From Treponema pallidum subsp. pallidum str. Nichols (GTDB taxonomy: Bacteria > Spirochaetota > Spirochaetia > Treponematales > Treponemataceae): DNA of 64,000 bases. Every line of letters begins with the position of its first letter. Position 1 is the stretch's first letter. Positions 52,438-61,784 of this stretch are shown one piece after another. Under the pieces are notes generated by a model. That model searched no databases. It saw nothing but the letters and a program-made list of their open reading frames with translations, and was not told where the DNA came from. The stretch lies in contig NC_021490.2 in NCBI RefSeq assembly GCF_000410535.2, forward strand, positions 716,501 through 780,500, written 5' to 3'. The translations under genes and the position numbers were made by a program.

Positions 52438-53670
52438 TCACCCCGGTAGGCCGTTTGTGTCTTTGGGAAGCGGCGTGCCCGGCTGCGTCTCGCCTGTAGG
52501 TTGTAGCTTCCGTAGTGCGTTCTTAGGCAGGTGTGTAAGGAATGGCGGGGCTAGTAGGCACTCAGGGTCTATCGGCGTGCTATTTATCCGTGCTTCCCAG
52601 TGTACGTGAGGCCCGGTGGAGAACCCGGTGGTTCCGCTGCGTGCAATGAGCGTGCCCGTTGACACGTACGTATCTTTTTTCACCAGCAGCTCGTTCAGAT
52701 GGTAGTACGCTGTGTACAGCCCCGGGGCGTGCTCCAGTACCACGCTCCAACCCGTGGTTGTCCGTTGCTCTGCGAGTACCACCCTCCCTGTACCTGCTGC
52801 ATACACCGCCGTTCCCACCGGAACTCCAAAGTCCTTCCCCCAGTGGTACTGCGCAGAGCGCGTCCCGTCGGTGTACACAAAGACGCGCGCCTGCCCAAAC
52901 ACCGACGTACACCGTCGAGATTCCACCGGTTGTCGAAACGGCCCTAAAAAGGCCCGAGTCTGAGGGGAGGTCACGGTCCAGAGCGCCTTCAGGCGCTCAC
53001 GCTGCACCTTTTTGCGCTCACTCTTGTCCTGCGCAATGGCGGTATTCTTGCGATCTAAGCGTAATTCCTCACGGGGAAATTCCTTTTTCTCAATGCGCAG
53101 CGGCGCACGCCGCACATATGGCTTCCCTCCCGGCACACGCACCTGCGCTTCAAGCATCCAATCCCCCGGTTCCCAGAAAATCGATATCCCCAGCAAGGCA
53201 ACGTGCGTCACATCCTGAGAACCTGCACGCGAGACGCCAGCGGTTGCCGCGTCCGTCCCTAACTGAGCAATACCCTTTGGGGGAAGCGCAAAAGCGCGCA
53301 CCGTCTTTGCTTCTTTACCCGCAGGGGTACGCAGCACCAGATGTACCTCAGTATGCGCCTTGTCCTTTTCTTGCAATGCCACTAAAGAAAAAGTGGCCAT
53401 CGCACACGCACCTTGGGATACCTGACGCGGGAACTGCATAGCGATACGCTCGAAATGTGCAGGAACCACCTGACGCTCCGGCGGCGGCACCGCAGCCGAA
53501 TGAAGCAGGAAGGACACCGCGCTGACAAAGACACCAGAGAACAAGAGTACTTCGCACAGACCACGCACCCAACGAACACTTCTTTTCACCGACGGTGACT
53601 GCACGCCCTGCGTCTGCACTGCCCTTTTAGCGTTCACCCCCGGTGCGCGTCCTACTCTCTCTGCACCCAT
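52438..53670 (-). CDS. Membrane-anchored M23 (LytM/lysostaphin-type) peptidase
   Basis: Zinc endopeptidase or LytM-factor acting on periplasmic peptidoglycan. 410 residues from ATG 53670, with GGAGGAG upstream; it touches the recJ stop. One N-terminal membrane helix (GLCEVLLFSGVFVSAVSFLLHSA, in pieces) anchors it. Residues ~60-220 are beta-rich with unknown role. The catalytic domain (~270-380) has QYHWGKDFGVPVGTAVYAA with the H-x3-D zinc pair and the second pair GPHVHWEAR; YTAYYHLNELLVKKDT supplies the intervening His. The metal ligands are intact, so an active enzyme is likely. Confidence 0.88.
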   Translation of the reverse strand: MGAERVGRAPGVNAKRAVQTQGVQSPSVKRSVRWVRGLCEVLLFSGVFVSAVSFLLHSAAVPPPERQVVPAHFERIAMQFPRQVSQGACAMATFSLVALQEKDKAHTEVHLVLRTPAGKEAKTVRAFALPPKGIAQLGTDAATAGVSRAGSQDVTHVALLGISIFWEPGDWMLEAQVRVPGGKPYVRRAPLRIEKKEFPREELRLDRKNTAIAQDKSERKKVQRERLKALWTVTSPQTRAFLGPFRQPVESRRCTSVFGQARVFVYTDGTRSAQYHWGKDFGVPVGTAVYAAGTGRVVLAEQRTTTGWSVVLEHAPGLYTAYYHLNELLVKKDTYVSTGTLIARSGTTGFSTGPHVHWEARINSTPIDPECLLAPPFLTHLPKNALRKLQPTGETQPGTPLPKDTNGLPG

Positions 53671-55790
53671 CACTCACTCCTCCACAAATCTTGAATGACC
53701 AGCTGCGGTGTGCACGTTCCCTGAAACGTGTTACGCGTCACTTGAAAAACCGCGTCAACTACATCCCCCACTGCAAACTCCTGTGCCAACTTTTCCCCTG
53801 CTCCCCAGTAAATTGCGGGCCATTTATGCACCTGTGCATCCAAGGTCAATTTTACGTGCACACGTTCTGTACGCCCAAAAAGCGATGCAGAAAAAATTTT
53901 CAATCTCTTCGCCAAAAAGCACAACGGGGGATTGCCTTCTCCGTACGGCTCAAAGCGATCGACAAGGGTCAAAAGCCCCCGCGTCATCTGCGTAGCATCC
54001 AGTTCTGCATCAAATTCTCCACACTCTTGCGCGCTTTCATCAGCAAACTCAATGGTTGCCGCATACAGTTCCATACGGTGCAATAGCTGGGGAATTCGCT
54101 CAGAGGGAATTGAAAAACCCGCCGCAAATGCATGCCCCCCATAGTCAGAGAACAAGTCTGCAAGGGGATCTAAGAGCGAAAATAGGTGATATCCCCGCGC
54201 CGAACGCAACGATCCTACCGCGTGCCCGTCTGCCATTATACAAATGATCACACAAGGCACGCGCAGCGCCTCGCTCAAACAGTTTGCAAGAATCCCCGTA
54301 ACGCCCCGATGAATCTTATCGCTACAAACCACTGCCAGGCGGTTGCTGTACGTCTCAAGACTTGCACGCGCAAGAGGCTCAACAAGTGCACGAGCACTCC
54401 TTCCTAACTTTTTTCGCTGTTCGTTCAATTGCACCATTTTTCGTGCCTGCAGCGCGCGCTGCGAAGCTTCGCGCATTAAAAACAGTTCCACTGCACGGTG
54501 CGGACACCCTAACCGCCCCGTTGCATTGATAAGCGGCACAATACTCCACCCTACCTCTACGGTTCCTAACTTCTTCCCCATGAGACGCTGTATCGCAAAC
54601 AACTCACGCAAACCCACACGTGGCGCCTCATTCATCGCCTGCAGACCGTAGCGGACCATAATACGGTTCTCCCCCGCCAACACCATAAGATCAGAAAGCG
54701 TAGAAATTGCCACAAGCTGCAATTCATCCGCCGCGCCCCGGTAGAGCTGGGTATCTTTCTGCACAAAAGTTATAAAAAGATTGATAAAGCTTTCGATTTC
54801 CTCCATCGGTTTTGAGCGCGCACGCCCAATGCGAGAAAAGTCCTTCATCCTTAAAAGGCTTGCGCGTTCACATTGGGGAAAAAACGCGGCCATACGCGGC
54901 CGCACATCGGTAAAACGCCAGGGAAACTCTCCACCAAACACTTTGGCCAACTGCGTGCGCACCACCTGCTCATCCCATACGAAAACTTCCTGACCCTCCA
55001 GGAAGGCACCAAGACGCGTATGAGATGGCAGGAGCATACGTGGGACCACCGTTTCCGAAAGACGGTCCACCACCTCCATATTACACATTTTTACAGCCTC
55101 AATCGTATACGCCCCAGTCACCGGACGAACGTGTAGAAGCACCACAGGCCGCTGATACCAGCCGCTGGTACTGAAACGGAGCGCCGTTACCACCTTCCAC
55201 GCAGTTGCACAGCCTGAGAGAAACTCGTGCGGATACCCTGCACCTGGCACTTTTGCATTAATGATAATTGCATCAGGGAGTGTCTCAGGGGCCGCATGGT
55301 GATCAATAACCAGTACGTCAATACCTCTGTGACGCGCATACGCAATTTCTGCGCGATTAGAAATACCGCAGTCAACGGTCACAATGAGAGTACCCCCTGC
55401 GGCCGCATGCTCATCTACTGCATTGCACGAGAGCCCATAGGGCTCATCGGCAACCGGCACGCGCCAGCACACCGTCAAGCCAAATGCACAGAGAGCCTCA
55501 AAAAGAAGGGTGGTGGCGCTAATACCGTCTGCATCACGATCACCAAAGATGAGCACCTTTTCTTTCCGCTCATGCGCAAGACGCAAACGGTCAACTGCAG
55601 CGCTCATCGCATGGAAACGGAACGGTCCTGGCAGATAGCGTAGATCACGCTCAAAATGAAAAAGGAGTGCGTCAGCATCCACTACCTTGCGACGCACAAG
55701 GATGGCCGCCTCAAGCGCCGAGCAGCTATACCGCGCGGTAAGCTCGCGGACACGCCCTTCGTCAAGTGCCTTTGCACGCCACCGTTTCAT
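53670..55790 (-). CDS. recJ: Single-strand DNA exonuclease RecJ
   Basis: 5'-3' single-strand exonuclease of recombination and mismatch repair. 706 residues from ATG 55790 (MKRWRAKALDEG), with GGAGGAAGG six bases upstream; the open frame extends 121 codons further, but that part is arginine-rich and overlaps the penicillin-binding protein gene. DHH motifs: VLIFGDRDADGISATTLL, TLIVTVDCGISN, VLVIDHHAAPETLP; DHHA1: YGGHAFAAGFSIP. The OB/C-terminal region ends in QVTRNTFQGTCTPQLVIQDLW. Catalytic Asp and His residues are all present. Followed directly by the M23 gene. Confidence 0.93.
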   Translation of the reverse strand: MKRWRAKALDEGRVRELTARYSCSALEAAILVRRKVVDADALLFHFERDLRYLPGPFRFHAMSAAVDRLRLAHERKEKVLIFGDRDADGISATTLLFEALCAFGLTVCWRVPVADEPYGLSCNAVDEHAAAGGTLIVTVDCGISNRAEIAYARHRGIDVLVIDHHAAPETLPDAIIINAKVPGAGYPHEFLSGCATAWKVVTALRFSTSGWYQRPVVLLHVRPVTGAYTIEAVKMCNMEVVDRLSETVVPRMLLPSHTRLGAFLEGQEVFVWDEQVVRTQLAKVFGGEFPWRFTDVRPRMAAFFPQCERASLLRMKDFSRIGRARSKPMEEIESFINLFITFVQKDTQLYRGAADELQLVAISTLSDLMVLAGENRIMVRYGLQAMNEAPRVGLRELFAIQRLMGKKLGTVEVGWSIVPLINATGRLGCPHRAVELFLMREASQRALQARKMVQLNEQRKKLGRSARALVEPLARASLETYSNRLAVVCSDKIHRGVTGILANCLSEALRVPCVIICIMADGHAVGSLRSARGYHLFSLLDPLADLFSDYGGHAFAAGFSIPSERIPQLLHRMELYAATIEFADESAQECGEFDAELDATQMTRGLLTLVDRFEPYGEGNPPLCFLAKRLKIFSASLFGRTERVHVKLTLDAQVHKWPAIYWGAGEKLAQEFAVGDVVDAVFQVTRNTFQGTCTPQLVIQDLWRSE

Positions 55791-55932
55791 GCGTAGCCCT
55801 TCCTCCGAGAGAGTACCACCCGACGCAAGAGGACCCGCCAGAACGGCCACACGCACCACACACGCGCCCCGCGTGCCGCGACGCTTTCCGTCGGCGAAGC
55901 CATCTTCCTCTAAAGAGACTGCCCAATCTTTC

Positions 55933-58587
55933 TTACGGACCGGTATCCAGACTCTGCACACCACGAGCAGGATCGTCCTGCACGTCTTCTGACTCCTCCT
56001 CTGGAGCGTCACGCGACGGGTCGGATGCAGACGGCACAGGCACATGCGGCGCATCAAAAAGCGGCGCTTCCTGCGGATGCACCGGCGCAAAAGGATTGCT
56101 CGGGACAAGCACCTCCCCCTGCACGCCCGGTGAACCCAGTGGCGGATCTTCAAAGACGCGCGGGTCTATATGCAGCCCTTCTTCGCTCACTGCCGGCCAG
56201 AACCCAGTGCTGTATCCACTTTCCTTCAACCGTTCTTTAGCCAGTTCCTCAAGCATCTTCCCACTTTCATGGTACGAACAAAAGCGCTCAGGCACCGTGC
56301 CAGGCAAAAATGACAGAGAAACAAGCTCATCCCCACAGTACGGGGTAGGCAGCAATCCTGATTTTGCACACACCGCCTGGTACATCAACCCTGTTTCAGG
56401 ACGAACAAATGCCCGGTGCGGCTTATCCTGATGAATAGCCCGCATAAAACGCGCCCACGGAGGACCTGCAAGCGTCGCGCCCGTGCTATGCAATCCGAGC
56501 GATCGGTCTCCTTTGTCAAAGCCAAACCACAACACTGCAGTGTAATAAGGAGAGTATCCAACCGCCCACGCATCAGACCAGTTTTGCGTAGTCCCCGTCT
56601 TCCCCGCAACCGGCATAACAAACGATCGCCCCGTTGCAGGGTCTTGGTATGTAAATGCGCGCCCCCGCTCAGAGGCCACCGCCAACGTCCCCATCGTTAC
56701 CGTTTTCTCTAGCATATTCGTCATGAGCGCCGCGTTCTCCGCAGAGATCAGTTGCGTTGCCGCACCCTGCGCGCGCAGGCGGGCCCGCACTTCCCGTTCT
56801 GGATCCAAAATCACCCGCCCTAAACGATCCTCCACTGAACGCACTGCAATCGGTTCTACCGCTTTGCCCCCATTTCCAAACGCTGCAAATGCACGCGCAA
56901 GCTGAATCGGCCGGAGGGCAACTACGCCCAACGCAAGCGGATAGACGCGTGGGAAGGTGCGCTCAATCTCCTGCCGATCGGTTATATGCAGGAGCGTCGC
57001 CGCACGCTGGATTACCGCGTCGAAACCGACCATATCCAGTACACGAATAGCAGGAATATTGAGCGACTGCGCAAGCGCCTTCCATGCAAGCACTACCCCC
57101 TGCCATTTTCCCCCATAGTTGTTGGGAATATACGAAACACCATTGCGGCTGAACACCTGCGGTGCATCGTGCAACTGCGTTGCCATCGTGAGCTTTTTGC
57201 TATCCAACGCCGCAGAATACACCAGAGGCTTAAATACACTGCCTGGCTGCAACAATCCTTGCGTTGCACGAATCACTTGGTTAGAAGCACCGAATCTGCT
57301 GCCCCCTACGAGAGCTGTAATGTATCCGGTATCGTTCTCAAGCGCGATGAGCGCACCTTCCACCCGCTTACGTGCAATTTCGTCGCGCACCAGAGAGGCG
57401 CCTTTGTCAGACAACGTTTTAAGATTGTCGAGGCCGAACATCAGCGCCATAACATTCACCAGGGGACTGAGCGTACTGCGGTAATACGCGCCGCTTTTTG
57501 CCTTCATGCGCCGGTCACCGACGTGCAACTGCGGAACGTTGAACACCAACCCCAATAGCTCGCTGATATTGCTGTACAGTTCTCTGCGCGCAACGTGTGT
57601 GAGAGAAGATTTTTGCACGTGTGCATTGGCCTGCTCCAGCGTTTGCTCAACTTGCTGCTCTGCAACCAACTGATGACGCAAATCGCACGTGGTATGCACG
57701 GTATACCCGTCCTGGTACAAATTCATCGTGCCGTACATCATGCGGTCCAGCTGCCTCCGCACATACTCGGAAAACCAACGCGCCTTATCCGCACGGGCAT
57801 AGAACGCAGAACTTGTGGTGCGAGTGTAATCGAAATGCGCCCAGTAGTGCTCGTAGGACTCATCCCGTTCTTGTTCACTGAGATAGCCAAGGCGCGTCAT
57901 TTCATGGAGTACGTAACGCTGACGGTCTTGAGCGCGGTTAGGATATTCAAAGGGATTGTAGTGTGCCGGGTTAGAAAGCAAAATAACCAAGAGCGCCGCC
58001 TCTGCTGCGCTCATCTGACGTACCGAATGGCCAAAGTAGAAGCGGGCAGCCGCTCCTACGCCGTAGGTGCCGCCACCGAAGTAGACGCGGTTCAAATACA
58101 ACTCCATAATTTCGTTCTTGGAATAACGCCGCTCCATATGGAGTGCCCACCACAACTCTTTGATCTTACGCCTGAGACTGCGGTCGCTGCGGTCTGAATA
58201 GAGAAGACCTGCTATCTGCTGGGTCAGCGTACTCCCGCCCCCTAAGGCGCGACCGGTGAGGGTGCCGACAAGGGCACGGAAAATAGCCTTGATGCTGTAG
58301 CCGTGGTGGGTATAGAAGGAGCGGTCTTCGCGGGTGAGTAGAGCGTGCACAAGGTGTGAAGACAAGTCAGCAAAGGAAACGATTTCGCGCTTTTCGTCTG
58401 AGGAAAACTCAGTGATCAAATCACCCCGAATGTCCAGGATTCTGGTGGGAAGCGCCGGATTAAAGCGGGTGAACCGTTCGCTCTGCTTAATGTTTTCAAT
58501 GGAGGCAAGCAAGAACCCAAAGAGCGCAGCTCCCCCCACCAACAGACCGCACAGCAACACCAGATACAGGTAACAAACGCGACGCAT
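55933..58587 (-). CDS. Class A penicillin-binding protein (PBP1a-type)
   Basis: Bifunctional glycosyltransferase-transpeptidase that polymerises and crosslinks peptidoglycan. 884 residues from ATG 58587 (GTG 58605 is also in frame; no clear ribosome site for either). One N-terminal membrane helix. Glycosyltransferase 51: EDRSFYTHHGYS, GGGSTLTQQIAGLLY and RRKIKELWWALHMERRYSK. Transpeptidase: active-site Ser in LQPGSVFKP near residue 450, second motif SLN in ALAQSLNIPAI, third KTGTT in VAGKTGTTQNWSDAW. The last ~60 residues are Pro/Asp/Glu-rich. The target of beta-lactams, including penicillin. Confidence 0.94.
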   Translation of the reverse strand: MRRVCYLYLVLLCGLLVGGAALFGFLLASIENIKQSERFTRFNPALPTRILDIRGDLITEFSSDEKREIVSFADLSSHLVHALLTREDRSFYTHHGYSIKAIFRALVGTLTGRALGGGSTLTQQIAGLLYSDRSDRSLRRKIKELWWALHMERRYSKNEIMELYLNRVYFGGGTYGVGAAARFYFGHSVRQMSAAEAALLVILLSNPAHYNPFEYPNRAQDRQRYVLHEMTRLGYLSEQERDESYEHYWAHFDYTRTTSSAFYARADKARWFSEYVRRQLDRMMYGTMNLYQDGYTVHTTCDLRHQLVAEQQVEQTLEQANAHVQKSSLTHVARRELYSNISELLGLVFNVPQLHVGDRRMKAKSGAYYRSTLSPLVNVMALMFGLDNLKTLSDKGASLVRDEIARKRVEGALIALENDTGYITALVGGSRFGASNQVIRATQGLLQPGSVFKPLVYSAALDSKKLTMATQLHDAPQVFSRNGVSYIPNNYGGKWQGVVLAWKALAQSLNIPAIRVLDMVGFDAVIQRAATLLHITDRQEIERTFPRVYPLALGVVALRPIQLARAFAAFGNGGKAVEPIAVRSVEDRLGRVILDPEREVRARLRAQGAATQLISAENAALMTNMLEKTVTMGTLAVASERGRAFTYQDPATGRSFVMPVAGKTGTTQNWSDAWAVGYSPYYTAVLWFGFDKGDRSLGLHSTGATLAGPPWARFMRAIHQDKPHRAFVRPETGLMYQAVCAKSGLLPTPYCGDELVSLSFLPGTVPERFCSYHESGKMLEELAKERLKESGYSTGFWPAVSEEGLHIDPRVFEDPPLGSPGVQGEVLVPSNPFAPVHPQEAPLFDAPHVPVPSASDPSRDAPEEESEDVQDDPARGVQSLDTGP

Positions 58588-58683
58588 GGGCCAAGAGCGG
58601 AACACAAAAAGGCGAAAACTTCAAGGCAAGAGGCAGAAGACCGTCAACGGCGCACACCGCACGATGCACTCAGGCAGACACAC

Positions 58684-58710
58684 AAAAAGGCCGGCTTTCT
58701 CAAACCGGCC
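58684..58710 (-). terminator. Rho-independent terminator of the LysM/M23 gene
   Basis: On the minus strand GGCCGG (58710-58705) and CCGGCC (58694-58689) form a six-base GC stem with a ten-base loop, followed by five T (58688-58684). Lies between the M23 gene and the PBP gene, so the latter needs its own promoter in the same gap. Confidence 0.75.
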
Positions 58711-58883
58711 CCACTACGTACCGACCGCGCGATAGGTGGGAGGGGAACCACGCAGCCGGCGCCCCCAGTATCGGTTCTACCTGCAAAACCTTGAGCCTGG
58801 TGCGAACCCCACGCCCAACGGTAGTGCCACAGAGAGGAGGAGCGCGTCGACACCTCACCTGTCGGCGCCCCGACCGTCACGTA

Positions 58884-59858
58884 TCAGCGGAACTTTTCCA
58901 TGAATCGCTCAGGATTTTGGGGTACCCCCGCTTCCCGTACCTCAAAATGCAAGTGTGGCCCGGTCGATGCGCCTGTCGATCCCACATTGCCGATCACCGC
59001 TCCCACACTCAGTTTTTGCTGTACACGGACGCGCACTGCACTCAAATGTCCGTATAAGCTGTGCCTTCCGTCTGTGTGCTGCAAAATCACGTACTTGCCA
59101 TACAGACGATTGTACGCAATCGTCGCCACCTGTCCGCTCGCACACGCATACACCAGCGCGCCCATGGGAGCGGCAAGATCTATACCTGGATGATAACTCA
59201 GCCGCCCGGTGAACGGGCTTTTGCGTGCGCCAAACCCTGAGGTGAGTCTTCCGGATGCCAACGGAAAACGATAAAACGGCTTAAGAAAGAAGGCACGCAC
59301 CGTTCCGTCAAACAAGGCCTGAGGCGCGCACACTACCTCCCGCTTTTCTCGCGTATGCGTTGTCTGCGCAGTCCCCGGAAGGGAAAGAAAAAAAGACGGC
59401 CCTTGACCCTTTTTTATCAGTGCGTAAATGAGCCGCTCCAAGGGAAGGTGCGGATCCGCAGAAACGTACAGTCCCGGAACGGTTGGCAAAAGCAACGTAC
59501 GCCCCTCAAGGGGGGTATGCAGCGTCTCAATACGGTTCAAACTAGCCACCGCGTCATAGGGAATACCGCAGCGCGCGGCGATACGGATGATGGTGTCTGC
59601 CTTTTTTACGCGATATGCATAAAAACGCAAGGGTAAATCGTTTCCCCGCTTGCCTTGCGCCAATGCCACGCGCGCAGCGCGCACGTCATCGCTATACTGA
59701 CGAAAGAGCGCATCCTGCCCTTGCAGCTGCGCTATCAACGGATAGGGACCGCACACCGCAGGATGTGCCACACACACACATAGGCAGGAGCACACCGCTG
59801 CGCGCACCATCCGCACGCGCAGGAGAAAGGAGAACGGAGAAAATGGGCACAGACGCAT
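58884..59858 (-). CDS. Exported LysM plus M23 peptidase
   Basis: 324 residues from ATG 59858; GTG 59924 and ATG 59810 (which gives MVRAAVCSCLCVCVAHPA as signal peptide) are in frame, and I cannot settle which is used. The N-terminus is exported. A LysM repeat at ~85-135 (FYAYRVKKADTIIRIAARCG, then LHTPLEGRTLLLP) binds glycan. The M23 domain has LSYHPGIDLAAPMGALVYA with H-x3-D and the second pair GPHLHFEVREAG, and HSLYGHLSAVRV between them. All zinc ligands are present. Acts on peptidoglycan, probably in growth or cell separation. Ends in its own terminator. Confidence 0.88.
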   Translation of the reverse strand: MRLCPFSPFSFLLRVRMVRAAVCSCLCVCVAHPAVCGPYPLIAQLQGQDALFRQYSDDVRAARVALAQGKRGNDLPLRFYAYRVKKADTIIRIAARCGIPYDAVASLNRIETLHTPLEGRTLLLPTVPGLYVSADPHLPLERLIYALIKKGQGPSFFLSLPGTAQTTHTREKREVVCAPQALFDGTVRAFFLKPFYRFPLASGRLTSGFGARKSPFTGRLSYHPGIDLAAPMGALVYACASGQVATIAYNRLYGKYVILQHTDGRHSLYGHLSAVRVRVQQKLSVGAVIGNVGSTGASTGPHLHFEVREAGVPQNPERFMEKFR

Positions 59859-59871
59859 CACACGCAGCCGC

Positions 59872-60249
59872 TTAGCACTCCTGCGCGGGGCGAACTTCCG
59901 CGGAGGAAGAGAGCCCCATAGCACCGACTTCCCCTGCTTGCACTAAAACGCATGGCTCCTGCGCGGCGGCCCTACGCCCTGCACGTCGCACCCGTGCATA
60001 AGAAAGAGCGTTGCACACGCGTCTCAGTCCCCACAGGACCGCACCGCCGCCATAGAGCAAACCGCTCAACACCGAGAAAACACGCGGACGATGCACCGCC
60101 AACGCCCAGAGAGGGTAGACGAGCGCGCAGCCGAGCGCAAACGAAAGTACAGCAAGCATCGCAGCGAGTGCTCCAATGCGCGCGACGCGTACGATCGCCC
60201 AAAGCGCGCACGGGCGGCGACGAACCTCACACCGCTTCAAACGACCCAT
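59872..60249 (-). CDS. Small membrane protein upstream of the LysM/M23 gene
   Basis: 125 residues from ATG 60249, immediately after GGAGGGGGAG; the frame continues 34 codons upstream without a ribosome site. Two hydrophobic segments at ~25-50 (ARIGALAAMLAVLSFALGCALVYP, in pieces) and ~58-78 (VFSVLSGLLYGGGAVLWGL), then a basic, Ala-rich tail (RVRRAGRRAAAQEP). No family recognised. It lies 13 bases before the M23 ATG on the same strand, so it probably belongs to the same transcript. Confidence 0.65.
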   Translation of the reverse strand: MGRLKRCEVRRRPCALWAIVRVARIGALAAMLAVLSFALGCALVYPLWALAVHRPRVFSVLSGLLYGGGAVLWGLRRVCNALSYARVRRAGRRAAAQEPCVLVQAGEVGAMGLSSSAEVRPAQEC

Positions 60250-60416
60250 ACTCCCCCTCCAAGAGAGGGCCAATTGTACTGCCACCTGTGTACACGTGCA
60301 AGCGCTGCACGGCACACCACTCACCGCGTGGTATGCGGGTGTGCCGCGCATAGCTCACACTACACGCTTGGAAACAGGTCCTTGACGAAACAAAAAACCA
60401 GCTGCAGACTAGCTCC

Positions 60417-60932
60417 GTGGACGTGCAGGAGCGGCGTTTTTCCTGTGCTGCAGTTGGTGCCTCCTTGAAGGTACCTGCGATTGCAGCTGGCGCTGCGTTC
60501 TTTTTATCCATTGCAACAGCGGCGGTAGCGCGCAACGCGCGCGTGTATGTGTCGGTCGCCCGTGCGACTGTCCTTGCTTTAGGCGCAGGAGTTACCGCGT
60601 ACGCGCTGCGGGCCCTTCTTGCATATGTGGTTCCCGACCTCCTTGTTCAAGAAGATGGGAAGATGCCCATCCCTCATGTGGATCTGACGCTAGATGACGT
60701 GGTCGAGCCTTCGTTTGCGTCGCCGGGTGGCGATGTCGTACAGGAAACTGATGACAGCTTTGACTCGCTCATCCCTACAGGAGAGCTCGGCGAGCTGGGG
60801 TACTCTTTCTCCCCGTCTACTCCTTCCTTCGAGGACAAGACCTCTGATCTCGTCGGTGACGTTCTCACTGACCTACCCGAGACTAAACGCATGGCACGCG
60901 CCATCCGAACCGTGCTCTCCCAAGACACCTAG
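60417..60932 (+). CDS. Unknown membrane protein upstream of fliA
   Basis: 171 residues from GTG 60417 (or GTG 60423); no clear ribosome site. Two hydrophobic segments at ~20-38 (VPAIAAGAAFFLSIATAAVA) and ~46-73 (SVARATVLALGAGVTAYALRALLAYVV, in pieces), then a long acidic cytoplasmic or periplasmic tail (DLTLDDVVEPSF, DDSFDSLIPTGELGELG, DKTSDLVGDVLTDLPETKRMA). No family recognised. It ends 55 bases before the fliA ATG on the same strand, so co-transcription with the sigma factor is likely, which hints at a motility link. Confidence 0.6.
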   Translation: MDVQERRFSCAAVGASLKVPAIAAGAAFFLSIATAAVARNARVYVSVARATVLALGAGVTAYALRALLAYVVPDLLVQEDGKMPIPHVDLTLDDVVEPSFASPGGDVVQETDDSFDSLIPTGELGELGYSFSPSTPSFEDKTSDLVGDVLTDLPETKRMARAIRTVLSQDT

Positions 60933-60941
60933 CGAGCCGGC

Positions 60942-60971
60942 TTGTATTTTCATTCTGAAATCAGCTATAAC
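60942..60971 (+). promoter_or_regulatory. Possible promoter directly upstream of fliA
   Basis: TTGTAT (60942-60947), 18 bases, TATAAC (60966-60971). The -10 is good, the -35 fair. The start of transcription would fall about 10 bases before ATG 60988, giving a very short leader. Confidence 0.35.
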
Positions 60972-60987
60972 AGTAGAGGGCACGGGA

Positions 60988-61776
60988 ATGGGGAACACAG
61001 CCTTCGAACAGCAGTCGGAAGAGGAGCTTTGGCTCGAGTATCGGAGGACGCGTAGCGCGAAAATACGCGAGTACTTTGTTGTGCAGTACGCTCCTCTGGT
61101 CAAATACGTTGCAAGCAAAATTGCCGTTGGGAAACCGGGGAACGTTGAGTTCGATGACCTCGTAAGCTACGGTATCTTTGGTCTTTTTGACGCTATCGAT
61201 AAATATGACCCAGAAAAAAACATTCGATTTAATACGTACGCGGTTACGCGCATCCGCGGTGCTATCTTTGATGAACTGCGCTCCATCGACTGGGTTCCCC
61301 GGTCGGTGCGTCAGCAAACACGCCAGATAGAAGAAGCGATTGCAGATCTAGAGGCACGCCTTGGGCGTGCTGCCACAGATACTGAGATCGCGTGCGCGCT
61401 GAATATTGAGCTTGAAGAGTACCACCAGCTCCTCTTGAAGGTGTCCGGCACGAGCGTGATTTCCCTTGCCGATTCGAAGTTTGGTGGAGATGAGCGAGAC
61501 CACGTCTCTGTGGGAGACAGCATCGAAGCGCCCGCTTCTCTCAATCCCGACGTCATTGTCGAACGCGAGGAAATCAAGCGTATCATCGCAGAGGCAATTA
61601 GGGAACTTTCTCAACGCGAGCAGCAGGTGCTCATACTATACTACTACGAAGAAATGACCTTAAAGGAGATTGGCAAGGTGCTCAAAGTGACCGAGTCGCG
61701 TATCTCTCAGATCCACACCAGCGCGAATTTAAAGTTAAAGGCAAAGCTCACCAACATCAAAAAGGGTATCCGGTAA
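60988..61776 (+). CDS. fliA: Flagellar sigma factor sigma-28 (FliA/WhiG)
   Basis: RNA polymerase sigma factor for late flagellar and chemotaxis genes. 262 residues from ATG 60988, with AGAGGG a few bases upstream; the longer frame overlaps the gene before. Region 2: YAPLVKYVASKIAV, EFDDLVSYGIFGLFDAIDKYD, FNTYAVTRIRGAIFDELRSIDWVPRSVR (in pieces). Region 3: LEARLGRAATDTEIACALN. Region 4: ELSQREQQVLILYYYEEMTLKEIGKVL with the helix-turn-helix VTESRISQIHTSANLKL. The likely target promoter TAAA-N15-GCCGAGAC stands at 9281-9307. No FlgM-like gene is seen nearby. Confidence 0.95.
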   Translation: MGNTAFEQQSEEELWLEYRRTRSAKIREYFVVQYAPLVKYVASKIAVGKPGNVEFDDLVSYGIFGLFDAIDKYDPEKNIRFNTYAVTRIRGAIFDELRSIDWVPRSVRQQTRQIEEAIADLEARLGRAATDTEIACALNIELEEYHQLLLKVSGTSVISLADSKFGGDERDHVSVGDSIEAPASLNPDVIVEREEIKRIIAEAIRELSQREQQVLILYYYEEMTLKEIGKVLKVTESRISQIHTSANLKLKAKLTNIKKGIR

Positions 61777-61784
61777 TACTCCCT

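Noticed and set aside
55791-56153. N-terminal extension of recJ by 121 codons
   Set aside because: Arginine-rich translation antisense-like in character, overlapping the PBP gene; a good ribosome site marks ATG 55790.
55766-56431. 221-codon open frame on the plus strand
   Set aside because: Opposite recJ and the PBP gene; Ser/Gly-rich shadow of a Pro/Asp-rich C-terminus.
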